Origin: Candidatus Cloacimonadota bacterium
GTDB lineage: Bacteria > Cloacimonadota > Cloacimonadia > Cloacimonadales > Cloacimonadaceae
Direction: 5' to 3'
Length of the DNA: 18,757 nt
NCBI GenBank assembly: GCA_023392795.1
Contig: JAEWNJ010000068.1
Location: forward strand, 1 to 18,757
A program made the position numbers and the translations under genes. This document shows positions 1-7,048 of the stretch, piece by piece. A model generated the notes under the pieces. The model did no database searches. It saw only the letters and a list, made by a program, of their open reading frames with translations, and had not been told where the DNA came from. The first letter of the stretch is position 1, and the number at the start of each line of letters is the position of its first letter.

Positions 1-702
1 TTTGGTCCCACCATCCTTTACCGGAATCCCTACTATGGCTCTGGATTGTCCATGCGCCTCCTGGCTACGGATACCACGGCACTTTATGCAACCGATGCGG
101 ATCTGGTGATCTATTCTTACGATGGCACCACCAGCATCCCCATATACACTGAACAGGTTTCCTTCCCGGCTGCGAGCCTTACGGTCTTCGATTTATCCAA
201 TCAGCTAGTCATGATTGATACGCCCTACTTCTTCATTGCTTACGAGAATCTCCCTACCTCAAAGCCGCTTCTCTTCGATCATTATAGCAATTACCAACAG
301 TCCTATGTAAAGATCGGTGATGAGCTGTTCCAGGTATACGGGGGAGACTGGGTGATTGGAGCCATGGTTACCGGCACTGTTTACCAGGAAACTGGAAGCC
401 CCGTAGTAAGCATCAGCTTAAACGATGCAGCCGTGCCTGTTCTGAGCTGGCTGCCGATAGCCGATGCGTATGCCTATAAAGTCTGGGGCGCTTCCGACCC
501 CTATGCCACCCAGTGGACAGAACTGGCAATTGTGCATGATAACAGCTACACTCACTACTCTCGGGATGATATGAGTTTCTTCAAGGTTACAGCAGATGAT
601 GGGATTATCTCTGCTCCTGCTGAGGGTATCCCGCTTGATATCCGATCTCTGAGGGCGATCAGTGAAGTGGAACACCGGCCACAGATAGTGCCCATCAAAT
701 AA
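1..702 (+). CDS. Secreted mosaic protein, C-terminal part (5' end outside window)
   Basis: The reading frame is open from the first base of the window to the TAA at 700-702, giving 233 visible residues, so the start lies upstream. I do not recognise a named family. The visible part is rich in Tyr, Thr, Ser and Asp and reads as beta-sandwich sequence. Roughly its last 95 residues resemble a fibronectin-III-like module: VPVLSWLPIADAYAYKVW carries the usual 'L-W ... A-Y-Y-V' pattern, followed by a SFFKVTADDG-type closing strand. There is no transmembrane segment and no YPNPFNP-type tail; the protein simply ends in a basic PQIVPIK. An exported or surface role is inferred from composition and from the similar secreted genes nearby. 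An ATG at 52 or TTG at 46 could be taken as a start, but the frame continues upstream without a stop, so a truncated view of a longer protein is more likely. Confidence 0.7.
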   Translation, partial: FGPTILYRNPYYGSGLSMRLLATDTTALYATDADLVIYSYDGTTSIPIYTEQVSFPAASLTVFDLSNQLVMIDTPYFFIAYENLPTSKPLLFDHYSNYQQSYVKIGDELFQVYGGDWVIGAMVTGTVYQETGSPVVSISLNDAAVPVLSWLPIADAYAYKVWGASDPYATQWTELAIVHDNSYTHYSRDDMSFFKVTADDGIISAPAEGIPLDIRSLRAISEVEHRPQIVPIK

Positions 703-735
703 GTCCAGACCAAGAATAACTAAGTACTCATACCT

Positions 736-760
736 GCCCCGGCTTCTGTCGGGGCTTTGT
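736..760 (+). terminator. Rho-independent terminator after the first gene
   Basis: A perfect 6-bp GC-rich stem (gccccg 736-741, cggggc 750-755) encloses an 8-nt loop and is followed by tttgt. It sits 33 bp after the stop of the upstream gene, which fits termination of that transcript before the glycogen phosphorylase promoter region. Confidence 0.65.
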
Positions 761-888
761 TCAAAGGTCTATCCGCCTTGGAGTCGAGCCTCTGGAAAGA
801 CTAGTCAGTAGGGTCCTCCTAACAGTATAAAGTAAGCCGTATTGCAGCCCTGTTTAGTAAGGGGGGGGATCTGAGAAGCAGAAAAGTC

Positions 889-910
889 TTGACAGGATAG
901 CGCCTATATT
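889..910 (+). promoter_or_regulatory. Candidate promoter of the glycogen phosphorylase unit
   Basis: TTGACA at 889-894 is a perfect -35 consensus and TATATT lies at 905-910, about 48 bp before the glgP start. The gap between them is only 10 nt, not the 17 nt of a standard sigma-70 promoter, so the pairing is uncertain. A G8 tract (861-868) lies just upstream. The rest of 703-957 holds the terminator described separately and no gene that I can see. Confidence 0.35.
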
Positions 911-957
911 CGCCTTCTGACGAGCACGCAATTTCGTGTACAGAAGGTTGATATAGC

Positions 958-3456
958 ATGAAAGAAGGATTTTTACCCAAGAACGACTATTCCTCCATCT
1001 TCTTCACTGACAAGGCGGAAGGAACCGATATAAAGCAAAAGCTACTGAATCATCTGGAGTATTCTCTGATCAAGGATACCACCACGGTGGAGCAGTGGGA
1101 TGTATATTATGCCCTGGCGCTCTCGCTGCGGGACCGCCTGATCGAGCGTTGGCTGCGCACCCAATATGAGTATCGCAAACGTGATGTAAAGAAGGTTTTC
1201 TATCTCTCCATGGAGTTCCTGATCGGGCGCCTTTTGGGCAATAGCCTGATCAATCTCGATGTCTATAACGAAAGCTACGACATGCTCAAGGAGATGGGCT
1301 ATTCCCTGGAAGACATCGCCGAACTGGAACCCGATATGGGGCTGGGAAATGGCGGTTTGGGCAGATTGGCGGCGTGTTTCATGGATTCTCTGGCCACTCA
1401 GGCTTACCCCAGTTACGGTTACGGTATCCGTTACGAATTTGGGATCTTCCGTCAGGAGATTGTGAAAGGCTACCAGACCGAAGTTCCCGATCACTGGCGC
1501 AAAAACGGCTGTCCCTGGGAGATTAAGCGTCCCGAGATCAATTACCGCGTCCGCTTTGGCGGCAAGGTTACCACTGAGGCGCAAAACGGCTCCGGCTACA
1601 TTCACAAATGGGTAAACACCCGTGACGTACTGGCAGTTGCCTGGGATGTCCCCATTCCCGGCTTCAAGGTCGGCAATGTAAACAACCTCCGTCTGTGGGA
1701 GGCCACCGCCACCGATGAATTTGACTTTGACTATTTCAATAGCGGTGACTACGTGAAAGCCGTGGAGCAAAAGAACATCAGCGAAAACATCAGTAAAGTG
1801 CTGTATCCCAACGACAATGTCCATTTAGGTAAGATCTTGCGCCTGAAGCAGGAGTACTTCTTCGTGTCTGCCACGCTGCAGGATATCATTTATAACTGGA
1901 AACAGGATCACGACAGCTTTGGCGGGCTGGCGGACAAGATCGCCATCCAATTGAACGACACTCATCCCGCGCTTGCCATTCCGGAGTTCCTGCGCATTTT
2001 GATCGATATCGAGCGTATGGAGTTTGCCAGCGCCTGGGAGATCTGCCGCAAGGTATTTTCCTACACCAATCACACCGTGCTGCCCGAAGCTCTGGAACGC
2101 TGGAGCGTGAGCCTCTTTGAGGAATTGCTGCCTCGCCATCTGATGCTGATCTATCAGATCAACGACCACATCATGAAAGAAGTCAGCGCCCGCTATCCCG
2201 GCGATATCGTGAAGATGCGCAACGTCTCCATCATCGAGGAAGGGCTGGAAAAATCCCTGCGGATGGCGCAGCTTTGCATTCACGCATCGCACACGGTGAA
2301 CGGGGTGGCGGAATTGCACACTCAAATCCTGCGCTCCAAAGTCTTTGCTGATTTCGAGGAGCTCTATCCCGGCAAGATTCAGAATAAGACCAATGGCATC
2401 ACGCCCCGTTTGTGGCTGCTCACCTGCAATCCGCTCTTATCCAGCCTCATTTCCGAGCATATCGGCCAGGCCTGGATGCGCGATCTGAAGCAAATCCGGG
2501 GCATCGAGACCTATCTTGACGATGCCGATTTTCGCGATAGCTTCTTTGAGATCAAAGAGATCAATAAAAAGCGTCTCAGCCGCTACATTTACAAAGTGAC
2601 CGGCATCAGAGTGAGCGCGAACAGCCTCTTCGACGTCCAGATCAAGCGTTTGCACGAATACAAACGCCAGCTATTGAACGTGATGGGCACCATTGCCCGG
2701 TATTACATGATCAAGGACAATCCCGATGGCGATTTCGTGCCCCGCACCGTGATCTTTGCCGGAAAAGCGGCTCCCGGATATTTTATGGCCAAGCGCCTGA
2801 TCAAGCTGATCAACAACCTGGGCGAGATCATTAACAAGGATCCCGACATTCGCGACCGTCTGAAGGTGGTCTTTTTGCCAAATTACAGCGTGTCTCTGGC
2901 AGAAAAGATCATCCCCGCGGCTGATCTTTCGGAGCAGATTTCCACAGCTGGCTACGAGGCCAGCGGCACTGGAAACATGAAGTTCGGCCTCAATGGCGCC
3001 CTCACCATTGGTACCATGGATGGCGCGAACGTGGAGATGGCGGAAGAAATCGGCGAGGAAAACATGTTCATCTTTGGTCTCAGAGCCCACGAAGTAAGTG
3101 CGCTCAAAGCCTCGGGATACAATCCCCGCGACTATTATGACCGTGATCCCCTCCTGAAACGGGTGGTGGATTCCTTGTTGGATGATAGCTGGTGCACGGA
3201 CGAATCCGGCATCTTTTCACCCATCTGGAAAGCCCTCATGGAAGATGGCGATACCTATATGCACATGGCGGATTTCCGCGCTTTCGTGGAAGCTTCGGAT
3301 GCCGTGGATCGGCTCTATTTGAACAAGGAAGAATGGGTAAAGAAAGCCATCATCAATATCGCCCGCATCGGCAAGTTCTCCTCCGACCGCGCGATCACGG
3401 AATACGCCGAGGATATCTGGAAAGTGAAACCCCTGATCCTGGATTTTGGCGGCTAA
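958..3456 (+). CDS. glgP: Glycogen/starch phosphorylase (GT35 family)
   Basis: This 832-residue cytoplasmic enzyme releases glucose-1-phosphate from alpha-1,4-glucans by phosphorolysis, using pyridoxal phosphate. Family signatures run along the whole length: YYLSMEFLIGR-like block near residue 81, GLGNGGLGRLAACFMDSLAT near 128, YGIRYEFGIF and RVRFGGKV in the N-terminal half, LNDTHPALAIPE and HTVLPEALERW in the middle, KTNGITPRLWL, VQIKRLHEYKRQLLN and NYSVSLAEKIIPAADLSEQI in the C-terminal half. The PLP-binding lysine is in EASGTGNMKFGLNGA, Lys675 (codon 2980-2982). The length is normal for bacterial members. The ATG at 958 is preceded by agaagg (942-947) at a 10-nt spacing. The next gene follows after 15 bp, so the two are probably co-transcribed. 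Nothing essential appears to be missing. The substrate could be storage glycogen or imported maltodextrin; the sequence does not decide this. Confidence 0.97.
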   Translation: MKEGFLPKNDYSSIFFTDKAEGTDIKQKLLNHLEYSLIKDTTTVEQWDVYYALALSLRDRLIERWLRTQYEYRKRDVKKVFYLSMEFLIGRLLGNSLINLDVYNESYDMLKEMGYSLEDIAELEPDMGLGNGGLGRLAACFMDSLATQAYPSYGYGIRYEFGIFRQEIVKGYQTEVPDHWRKNGCPWEIKRPEINYRVRFGGKVTTEAQNGSGYIHKWVNTRDVLAVAWDVPIPGFKVGNVNNLRLWEATATDEFDFDYFNSGDYVKAVEQKNISENISKVLYPNDNVHLGKILRLKQEYFFVSATLQDIIYNWKQDHDSFGGLADKIAIQLNDTHPALAIPEFLRILIDIERMEFASAWEICRKVFSYTNHTVLPEALERWSVSLFEELLPRHLMLIYQINDHIMKEVSARYPGDIVKMRNVSIIEEGLEKSLRMAQLCIHASHTVNGVAELHTQILRSKVFADFEELYPGKIQNKTNGITPRLWLLTCNPLLSSLISEHIGQAWMRDLKQIRGIETYLDDADFRDSFFEIKEINKKRLSRYIYKVTGIRVSANSLFDVQIKRLHEYKRQLLNVMGTIARYYMIKDNPDGDFVPRTVIFAGKAAPGYFMAKRLIKLINNLGEIINKDPDIRDRLKVVFLPNYSVSLAEKIIPAADLSEQISTAGYEASGTGNMKFGLNGALTIGTMDGANVEMAEEIGEENMFIFGLRAHEVSALKASGYNPRDYYDRDPLLKRVVDSLLDDSWCTDESGIFSPIWKALMEDGDTYMHMADFRAFVEASDAVDRLYLNKEEWVKKAIINIARIGKFSSDRAITEYAEDIWKVKPLILDFGG

Positions 3457-3471
3457 ACCCGGCATAGACAA

Positions 3472-5070
3472 ATGAAAGGCCTGCTGCTCCTGATTTTGGC
3501 AAGCTGTGTATCTATTATGGCGGCGCAGGTGGTGATCAACGAGGTCTGTTACGATCCCGATGGAGCGGATGAACGCATGGAGTGGATCGAGCTTTTCAAT
3601 GCCGGAGAGCATGATGTGGATTTGCAGGATTGCGAGATCTGGAGCGGGGGCAGCACATACACCCGTGCTTTCGTCTTTGGCCACTTCATGCTGCGTCCTG
3701 GCCGCTTTGTCCTGGTAGGCGGATCGGAGATTCCCAATACCCATTTCACCTGCAATTTCAGCTTTCACAACGGCGGTTCAGCCAGCGACGCCATCCGCTT
3801 TGTAAATGCCGATAGTACTTACACCGACACCGTGATCTATGACGAGCCCAATGATAATCATCTGATTGACGATACGGGGATGCCGGCAACCCATTTTGCC
3901 CCCGACGTATCGGCAGGCTACAGTCTGGCAAGAATCTCCGATGGGTACGACACAAATAACTCCATGGCAGATTTTTACGCGGAGCCAAATCCCACTCCGG
4001 GCACGGTGAATCGTCGCTATGCCGATTATGCCATTAGTTCGCCGAATTACAGTTCCGAAAGCAATCTCCTGGATTTTTGGGTGTGTAACAGGTCACATGT
4101 TGTTTCAACCCAAAACGCGACCACCAGCGTATTACTCGATGGCGATCTGGTATGGCAAGAGTATCTGCCGCCCATCCCGGCGAAGGATTCCGTGTATGTG
4201 GCAGTAACGCTTGATCCCGGCTGGTGGGTGGCGGAAATCACCGTCCTGCTGCCCGATGATCCCCTCCCGGAAAACAATTCCACCAGTCTTTATACTGCAG
4301 CGGTGGATTTGCAGTTTCCCGTCCTGAATGAGGTGTTTGCGGCCCCTGAGAGCGGTAAATCCGAATGGCTGGAACTCTGGCAGGAAGCCCGTCCCCGCGC
4401 CAAAAACACTTTCGTATTGATGGATGCCTCCGGGGCCAAGGCACGGTTCAGCCTGCCCGCGCTCCCCGGTTACTTCGTCATCTGTGCCAATGCCGCGAAT
4501 TTGCTGGCGGAATACCCCTCGCTGCCGGCAAACAGAGTGGTACAATGCACTGGATGGCCGAGTTTGAACAACACCGGCGACACTCTGATCCTGCTGGCCG
4601 ACGATGAAGTGCAAGTGCTGGACACCATGAGCTATGCCGCGGAGCAGGTGCAGAGCGGGAGATCCCTGGAACGGTATCTGGACAATGATGGCAATCCGCT
4701 TTGGCGCTTATCCACCAATCCCGAAGGTAGCAGCCCCGGCGCCGCCAATGATAGCACCGTTCTTCCCCCGCAGGAGCAACGTTTGAAGCTCATCGGCAGT
4801 CCCATAGATCCGCGCAAGGCCGAAATCCTGACCGTCAGTTTCAAGCTTCCCGATGATCCTTCCCGGGTTAATTGCTTTATCTACGACCTTGCCGGCCGCA
4901 AGATCTGCACCCTGGCGGATAACAGCCTCGTCCCGGCACGCGGATCCTTTGAGTGGAACGGTAGAACCGGAAACGGCTCGGTAGCTCCCCGCGGCATATA
5001 TCTGCTGCTCTGGGAATCGCAAGGCAGCGGCAGGGTTTATCGCAAACAACATAGCTTTGTGGTGAAGTAA
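3472..5070 (+). CDS. Exported protein with two lamin-tail-like domains and FlgD-like C-terminal domain
   Basis: The protein has 532 residues. A hydrophobic N-terminus (MKGLLLLILASCVSIMAAQ) is a probable signal peptide, cleaved near residue 18. A lamin-tail-domain-like module follows (about 19-180) with the opening VVINEVCYDPDG and the EWIELFNAG...DVDLQDCEIW pattern. A CARDB-like linker module spans about 183-275. A second lamin-tail-like module (about 282-425) opens with FPVLNEVFAAPESGKSEWLE. The last ~95 residues (from about 437) match a FlgD-Ig-like or secretion-tail fold: INCFIYDLAGRK-like strand, W-N-G-R...G-x-V-x-P-R-G-I-Y and a basic KQHSFVVK end. The usual YPNPFNP opening of such tails is absent. 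The gene starts 15 bp after glgP and lacks a clear Shine-Dalgarno, so translation may be coupled. A LASC sequence at residues 9-12 resembles a lipobox but would give an unusually short signal. No catalytic motif is visible; a surface-binding or structural role is an inference. Confidence 0.85.
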   Translation: MKGLLLLILASCVSIMAAQVVINEVCYDPDGADERMEWIELFNAGEHDVDLQDCEIWSGGSTYTRAFVFGHFMLRPGRFVLVGGSEIPNTHFTCNFSFHNGGSASDAIRFVNADSTYTDTVIYDEPNDNHLIDDTGMPATHFAPDVSAGYSLARISDGYDTNNSMADFYAEPNPTPGTVNRRYADYAISSPNYSSESNLLDFWVCNRSHVVSTQNATTSVLLDGDLVWQEYLPPIPAKDSVYVAVTLDPGWWVAEITVLLPDDPLPENNSTSLYTAAVDLQFPVLNEVFAAPESGKSEWLELWQEARPRAKNTFVLMDASGAKARFSLPALPGYFVICANAANLLAEYPSLPANRVVQCTGWPSLNNTGDTLILLADDEVQVLDTMSYAAEQVQSGRSLERYLDNDGNPLWRLSTNPEGSSPGAANDSTVLPPQEQRLKLIGSPIDPRKAEILTVSFKLPDDPSRVNCFIYDLAGRKICTLADNSLVPARGSFEWNGRTGNGSVAPRGIYLLLWESQGSGRVYRKQHSFVVK

Positions 5071-5122
5071 CTCAGGCCGTTGAACACTCCCGCATAACCG
5101 TAAAAATCAACTGAGCTGTCTC

Positions 5123-5160
5123 ACGCGGATTACACGGATGACGCGGATTTACCCGGATTA
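5123..5160 (+). repeat. Short tandem repeat, four imperfect copies of a 9-10 bp unit
   Basis: Four consecutive units lie at 5123-5131 (acgcggatt), 5132-5140 (acacggatg), 5141-5150 (acgcggattt) and 5151-5160 (acccggatta). They share the core ACnCGGATT. The array is intergenic, 53 bp after the lamin-tail gene. Arrays of this kind are commonly scattered in intergenic DNA of environmental bacteria. I see no function for it here. Confidence 0.7.
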
Positions 5161-5200
5161 TGCCTATAGGAAAAGCCTGGAAAGGAAGTCTCTCATCATA

Positions 5201-5301
5201 TGGGCATCGCAGGCTTTATGCCCACTTGCCACCCACCCGCATTCCTCTTCCGTGGCACGTAGGAGGGTGGGAAGAGAGTGGAAACAGCAAGGGAAACCAC
5301 T
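5201..5301. other. Intergenic stretch with clustered inverted repeats
   Basis: Three inverted repeats lie side by side: tgggcat 5201-5207 with atgccca 5218-5224 (10-nt loop); cccaccc 5232-5238 with gggtggg 5265-5271, with a competing pair tgccac 5227-5232 / gtggca 5252-5257; and agtgg 5277-5281 with ccact 5297-5301. None is followed by a T-run, so they are not classic terminators. The candidate promoter at 5322 lies downstream, so this stretch is probably not the leader of the next gene. It may be a dispersed repeat or an uncharacterised structured element. With the tandem repeat at 5123-5160, this accounts for most of the 311-bp gap between 5070 and 5382; no gene is evident in it. Confidence 0.35.
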
Positions 5302-5321
5302 TCCCCCATTGCATGTGGCGC

Positions 5322-5351
5322 TTGACAGATTTCGGCTTATTATGGTATATG
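5322..5351 (+). promoter_or_regulatory. Candidate promoter of the hisS-like operon
   Basis: TTGACA at 5322-5327 is a perfect -35 hexamer, with TATATG at 5346-5351 after 18 nt (standard spacing). TATTAT at 5338-5343 offers a second possible element 10 nt after TTGACA. The start codon at 5382 lies about 30 bp downstream, which supports that start over more upstream in-frame ATGs that would lie before the promoter. Confidence 0.5.
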
Positions 5352-5381
5352 AGAGCTAAAATAGAAACCTACGGGAGCCAA

Positions 5382-6665
5382 ATGGTGAAAAGTGCGATCG
5401 GAATCCATCAATTCATGCCGGACAAGGTGTGGAAATGGAAGATATTGGAACAGCGAATCGCCCATATCTTGTCACTGCACGATTATCAGGAGATTCGTCT
5501 GTCTGTGCTGCAGGATTACGGGGTGATCCATCATGGGATTACCGCCTTGATGCAGGAAGACGAGGCGGAATCCGCCACCGAAGCGATAGTAAATCTTTCG
5601 CAGCCCAATGGTGATCTCAGTTTGCTCACCCTGCGTCCTGAAGGCACCATCAGCGTCTTGCATCACACCGCCAAGATCATCAAGGATCGTGATGTACACC
5701 GCTTTTACTACCTCGGCCCGATGTTTCGCAAGCAAGAAGGCAATACCCCCATGGAATTTCACCAATTGGGCGTGGAACTGCTGGGCAGTGACAGTGTGAT
5801 GAGCGAAAACGAGGTCATCAGTCTGGGCATGAAGATATTGCAGGGCCTGGGCTTGAAGGACGCTCGTCTGAGGCTGAATAGCTACGGCTGCACCAGTTGT
5901 CGGGCGAATTATATCAAGGACATGAAAGCTTACCTGAGTGAGCATGAAAACGAGCTTTGTCAGCATTGCTTCAAAACCCTGTACACCAATCCCTTTGCCG
6001 ATACCAAATGCCCTGATCCGCGCTGCAGCGAAATCATCGAAGCGGGACCGAGGATTTTGGATTACCTGTGTCCGCGCTGCAAGAAGAACTTTCATAAAGT
6101 GAAGAAGGTGCAGGCCAATCTGGCTCATCAATACACCGTGCGACCCAATCTCTTCAAAAACTTCGCGTATTACAACGAGACGGTGTTTGATCTGGTGTTG
6201 GCTTCCCGGGGCCACGAGCAGGTGGTTGGCGGCGGCGGACGCTATGACTATCTTTCACAGATGATTACGGGGAAAAACATCCCGGCTGTGGGCTTTTATC
6301 TGAATATCGACAAGATCTTTGAGATCATGGATCATCGCGAGCTCTTTACCGCGCAGGACAAGGTCTTCAGCGTTTACATCTCTTCCCAAAGCGAGGATCT
6401 GGAGATGATGATGCTGCAGATTGCTCAGGAATTGCATGCCAATAACATAAAAACAGTACTCAGCGCGGATCAGCACAGCATCGATGAGGACGCCAAACTG
6501 GCCCTGAAAAGCGATTGCGACCTGATGCTGGTAATACGCGACGAAAACGTGCGGGAGGGAAAGATCCTGCTGCGCAATTTGATCAGGGAACATCAGGATT
6601 ACGTGAGCTTGAACAGCATCACCGACGATATTCTGCTGGCCAGAAAATCATTGAAACGAGAATAA
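5382..6665 (+). CDS. hisS: Histidyl-tRNA synthetase-like protein with altered catalytic motifs
   Basis: This 427-residue class II synthetase-fold protein has the HisRS layout. The start region (residues 6-40) aligns with the HisRS N-terminus. LRPEGT (85-90), GPMFR (112-116) and FHQLGVE (126-132) are kept. An insert at 170-233 has four cysteine pairs (CTSC, CQHC, C210/C215, CPRC), as in many HisRS. GGGRYDYL (284-291), PAVGF (301-305) and a C-terminal HGTP-anticodon-like domain (about 328-427) follow. Key catalytic positions differ from E. coli HisRS: the motif 2 loop ERPQxGRxRQ is replaced by KQEGNTPM; RGLDYY reads KNFAYY (R to Lys259, D to Ala262); the motif 3 Arg in GLER reads NIDK (Lys311). 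Histidine-pocket Tyr263 and Tyr264 remain. It may be a divergent HisRS or a paralogue with another role. HisZ is less likely because the anticodon domain is present. The ATG at 5382, with gggag at 5373-5377, was chosen because it lies after the promoter and matches the family N-terminus. The upstream in-frame ATG at 5160 is in repeat-like DNA. Confidence 0.85.
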   Translation: MVKSAIGIHQFMPDKVWKWKILEQRIAHILSLHDYQEIRLSVLQDYGVIHHGITALMQEDEAESATEAIVNLSQPNGDLSLLTLRPEGTISVLHHTAKIIKDRDVHRFYYLGPMFRKQEGNTPMEFHQLGVELLGSDSVMSENEVISLGMKILQGLGLKDARLRLNSYGCTSCRANYIKDMKAYLSEHENELCQHCFKTLYTNPFADTKCPDPRCSEIIEAGPRILDYLCPRCKKNFHKVKKVQANLAHQYTVRPNLFKNFAYYNETVFDLVLASRGHEQVVGGGGRYDYLSQMITGKNIPAVGFYLNIDKIFEIMDHRELFTAQDKVFSVYISSQSEDLEMMMLQIAQELHANNIKTVLSADQHSIDEDAKLALKSDCDLMLVIRDENVREGKILLRNLIREHQDYVSLNSITDDILLARKSLKRE

Positions 6666-6674
6666 GGAGAAAAT

Positions 6675-7046
6675 ATGAAATCCATTATGACGCACAACGC
6701 GCCCGCAGCGATCGGGCCCTATTCCCAAGCCGCACTGAGAAACGAAACTCTGTTTGTAAGCGGTCAATTGGGCATTGATCCCTCCACCGGAACCATGGCT
6801 GAGGGCTTTGAGGCCCAGGCGAATCTGGTGTTTCAACACATCAAAGCGATCCTCGAAGCAGCCGGCATGGGGATGTCCCACGTGATGAAAGTGACTGTCT
6901 TTCTGAAAGATATGAACGATTTTGCCCAACTCAACGAGATCTACGCCCGCAATTTCAGCGCGCCTTATCCGGCCCGTGAAGCGATACAGGTAGCCCGTTT
7001 ACCCAAAGACGGACTGGTGGAGATCTCCGTAATCGCCATGAGGTAA
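6675..7046 (+). CDS. ridA: RidA family 2-iminobutanoate/2-iminopropanoate deaminase
   Basis: The protein has 123 residues, the usual RidA (YjgF/YER057c/UK114) length. RidA hydrolyses reactive enamine/imine intermediates released by PLP-dependent dehydratases to 2-keto acids and ammonia, as a cytoplasmic trimer with active sites between subunits. The signature is complete: AIGPYSQA (12-19, with Tyr16), LFVSGQLGIDPSTG, VMKVTVFLKDM, and the C-terminal PAREAIQVARLPKDGLVEI, with Arg101 equivalent to the catalytic Arg105 of E. coli RidA and Glu116 in the closing VEI. A strong Shine-Dalgarno, aaggag (6664-6669), overlaps the stop codon of the preceding gene, 9 bp before the ATG, so the two are co-transcribed. 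The next gene starts 2 bp after the stop. Nothing looks damaged. Confidence 0.96.
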   Translation: MKSIMTHNAPAAIGPYSQAALRNETLFVSGQLGIDPSTGTMAEGFEAQANLVFQHIKAILEAAGMGMSHVMKVTVFLKDMNDFAQLNEIYARNFSAPYPAREAIQVARLPKDGLVEISVIAMR

Positions 7047-7048
7047 AG

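Noticed and set aside
1042..1824. 260-residue minus-strand open frame inside glgP
   Set aside because: It lies entirely antisense to conserved glycogen phosphorylase sequence and shows no family motif or ribosome binding site.
3472..3510. Lipobox (LASC, residues 9-12) making the lamin-tail protein a lipoprotein
   Set aside because: The hydrophobic stretch before the Cys is only about seven residues, and a conventional signal peptidase I site (MAAQ) follows. Not claimed, though not excluded.
5071..5120. Terminator directly after the lamin-tail gene
   Set aside because: I found no GC-rich stem with a following T-run. The ctcag/ctgag pair there is too short and too far apart.
5160..5381. 74-residue N-terminal extension of the HisRS-like gene from the ATG at 5160
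   Set aside because: The extension lies in tandem-repeat and hairpin DNA, has no HisRS similarity, and includes the promoter candidate. The ATG at 5382 matches the family N-terminus and has its own Shine-Dalgarno.
5382..6665. HisZ (ATP phosphoribosyltransferase regulatory subunit) as identity
   Set aside because: HisZ lacks the C-terminal anticodon-binding domain and the cysteine-rich insert, both of which are present here, and no other his genes are nearby.
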